Assembly: GCF_025370255.1 (NCBI RefSeq)
Contig: NZ_JAMTCD010000017.1
Span: 36,898 to 100,897 of the forward strand
DNA length: 64,000 nt
Origin: Shewanella holmiensis
Lineage (GTDB): Bacteria; Pseudomonadota; Gammaproteobacteria; Enterobacterales; Shewanellaceae
Reading direction: 5' to 3'
Position numbers and translations under genes: made by a program. The stretch's first letter is position 1, and each line of letters begins with the position of its first letter. This document shows, in pieces, positions 63,928 through 64,000 of this stretch. The notes beneath the pieces were generated by a model, which was not told the origin of the DNA, did no database searches, and saw only the letters and a program-made list of their open reading frames with translations.

Positions 63928-64000
63928 CCACTGACACGGCACAGCGCGAAAGCAAAGCGCCATCCGAAGTTAATCACTTAGGAAGTCAGGTTGATTTGAA
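63928..64000 (+). other. Probable start of the rRNA leader
   Basis: From the predicted start, about 6-7 bases after the -10 box, the transcript would run through CGGCACAGCGCGAAAGC and on out of the window; 16S rRNA itself is not reached. Assigned only from the promoter; a terminal leader sequence with a GCGC-rich hairpin is typical. Confidence 0.6.

Noticed and set aside
1..64000. CRISPR arrays, insertion sequences, prophage or integrative elements
   Set aside because: No direct-repeat/spacer array, transposase, phage structural gene or att-like duplication was seen; XerD is the housekeeping recombinase in its usual place.

Overview
The window looks like chromosomal backbone of a marine gammaproteobacterium of the Shewanella type. 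This is inferred from protein content and gene order, not from a database search. Pointers are a lone pentaheme nitrite reductase NrfA beside a divergent narQ-narP pair, a TyrA-like DyP peroxidase, the cluster metK/tkt-epd-pgk-fba, and two blocks shared with enteric bacteria: xerD-dsbC-recJ and bamD/rluD-pgeF-clpB leading into an rRNA operon promoter. Base composition is AT-rich. I see no prophage, transposase, integron or CRISPR array.

Layout. 0-2 kb: end of an FKBP isomerase, a ZntB/CorA-type metal transporter and yacL. 2-8 kb: nitrogen respiration and assimilation (narP-narQ, nrfA, then glnK-amtB behind an NtrC/sigma-54 control region). 8-12 kb: a small secreted protein, a TPR/transglutaminase-like lipoprotein, a periplasmic binding protein and aroG. 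12.1-13.6 kb: gene-poor stretch with a frameshifted STAS-like remnant and an unlisted 56-codon gene. 13.6-19.4 kb: ATM1-type ABC exporter, two small unknown genes, a membrane-anchored glutamate-synthase-like protein, and a DUF5610-like gene with fpr. 19.5-24.5 kb: Fur-controlled ferric iron ABC importer and a DyP peroxidase. 24.6-28.2 kb: argR with an ARG box, a META lipoprotein, three small genes and metK with MetJ boxes. 28.7-34.4 kb: central carbon genes tkt, epd, pgk, fba. 34.6-43.7 kb: the accessory-like part, with a MATE transporter, an outer-membrane DUF481 protein, a stand-alone receiver, a ToxR/ToxS-like pair, a large unknown membrane protein, a PAS/degenerate-GGDEF sensor and a radical SAM protein. 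43.8-48.2 kb: RND efflux pump and its adaptor. 48.5-64 kb: housekeeping (srmB, trmN6, brnQ, xerD-dsbC-recJ, tRNA-Phe, bamD, rluD-pgeF, clpB, pssA), ending at an rRNA operon promoter.

How the parts work together. NarQ/NarP should sense nitrate or nitrite and act on nrfA through a textbook 7-2-7 heptamer pair. GlnK gates AmtB, and both are switched on under nitrogen limitation. FbpABC brings in iron under Fur. MetJ, ArgR and sigma-32 signals sit in front of metK, argR and clpB. The best candidates for undescribed biology are the ToxRS-like pair with two periplasmic cysteines in each partner, the sensor with an eroded GGDEF site beside it, the TPR/transglutaminase-like lipoprotein, and the small gene hidden at 13.1 kb.
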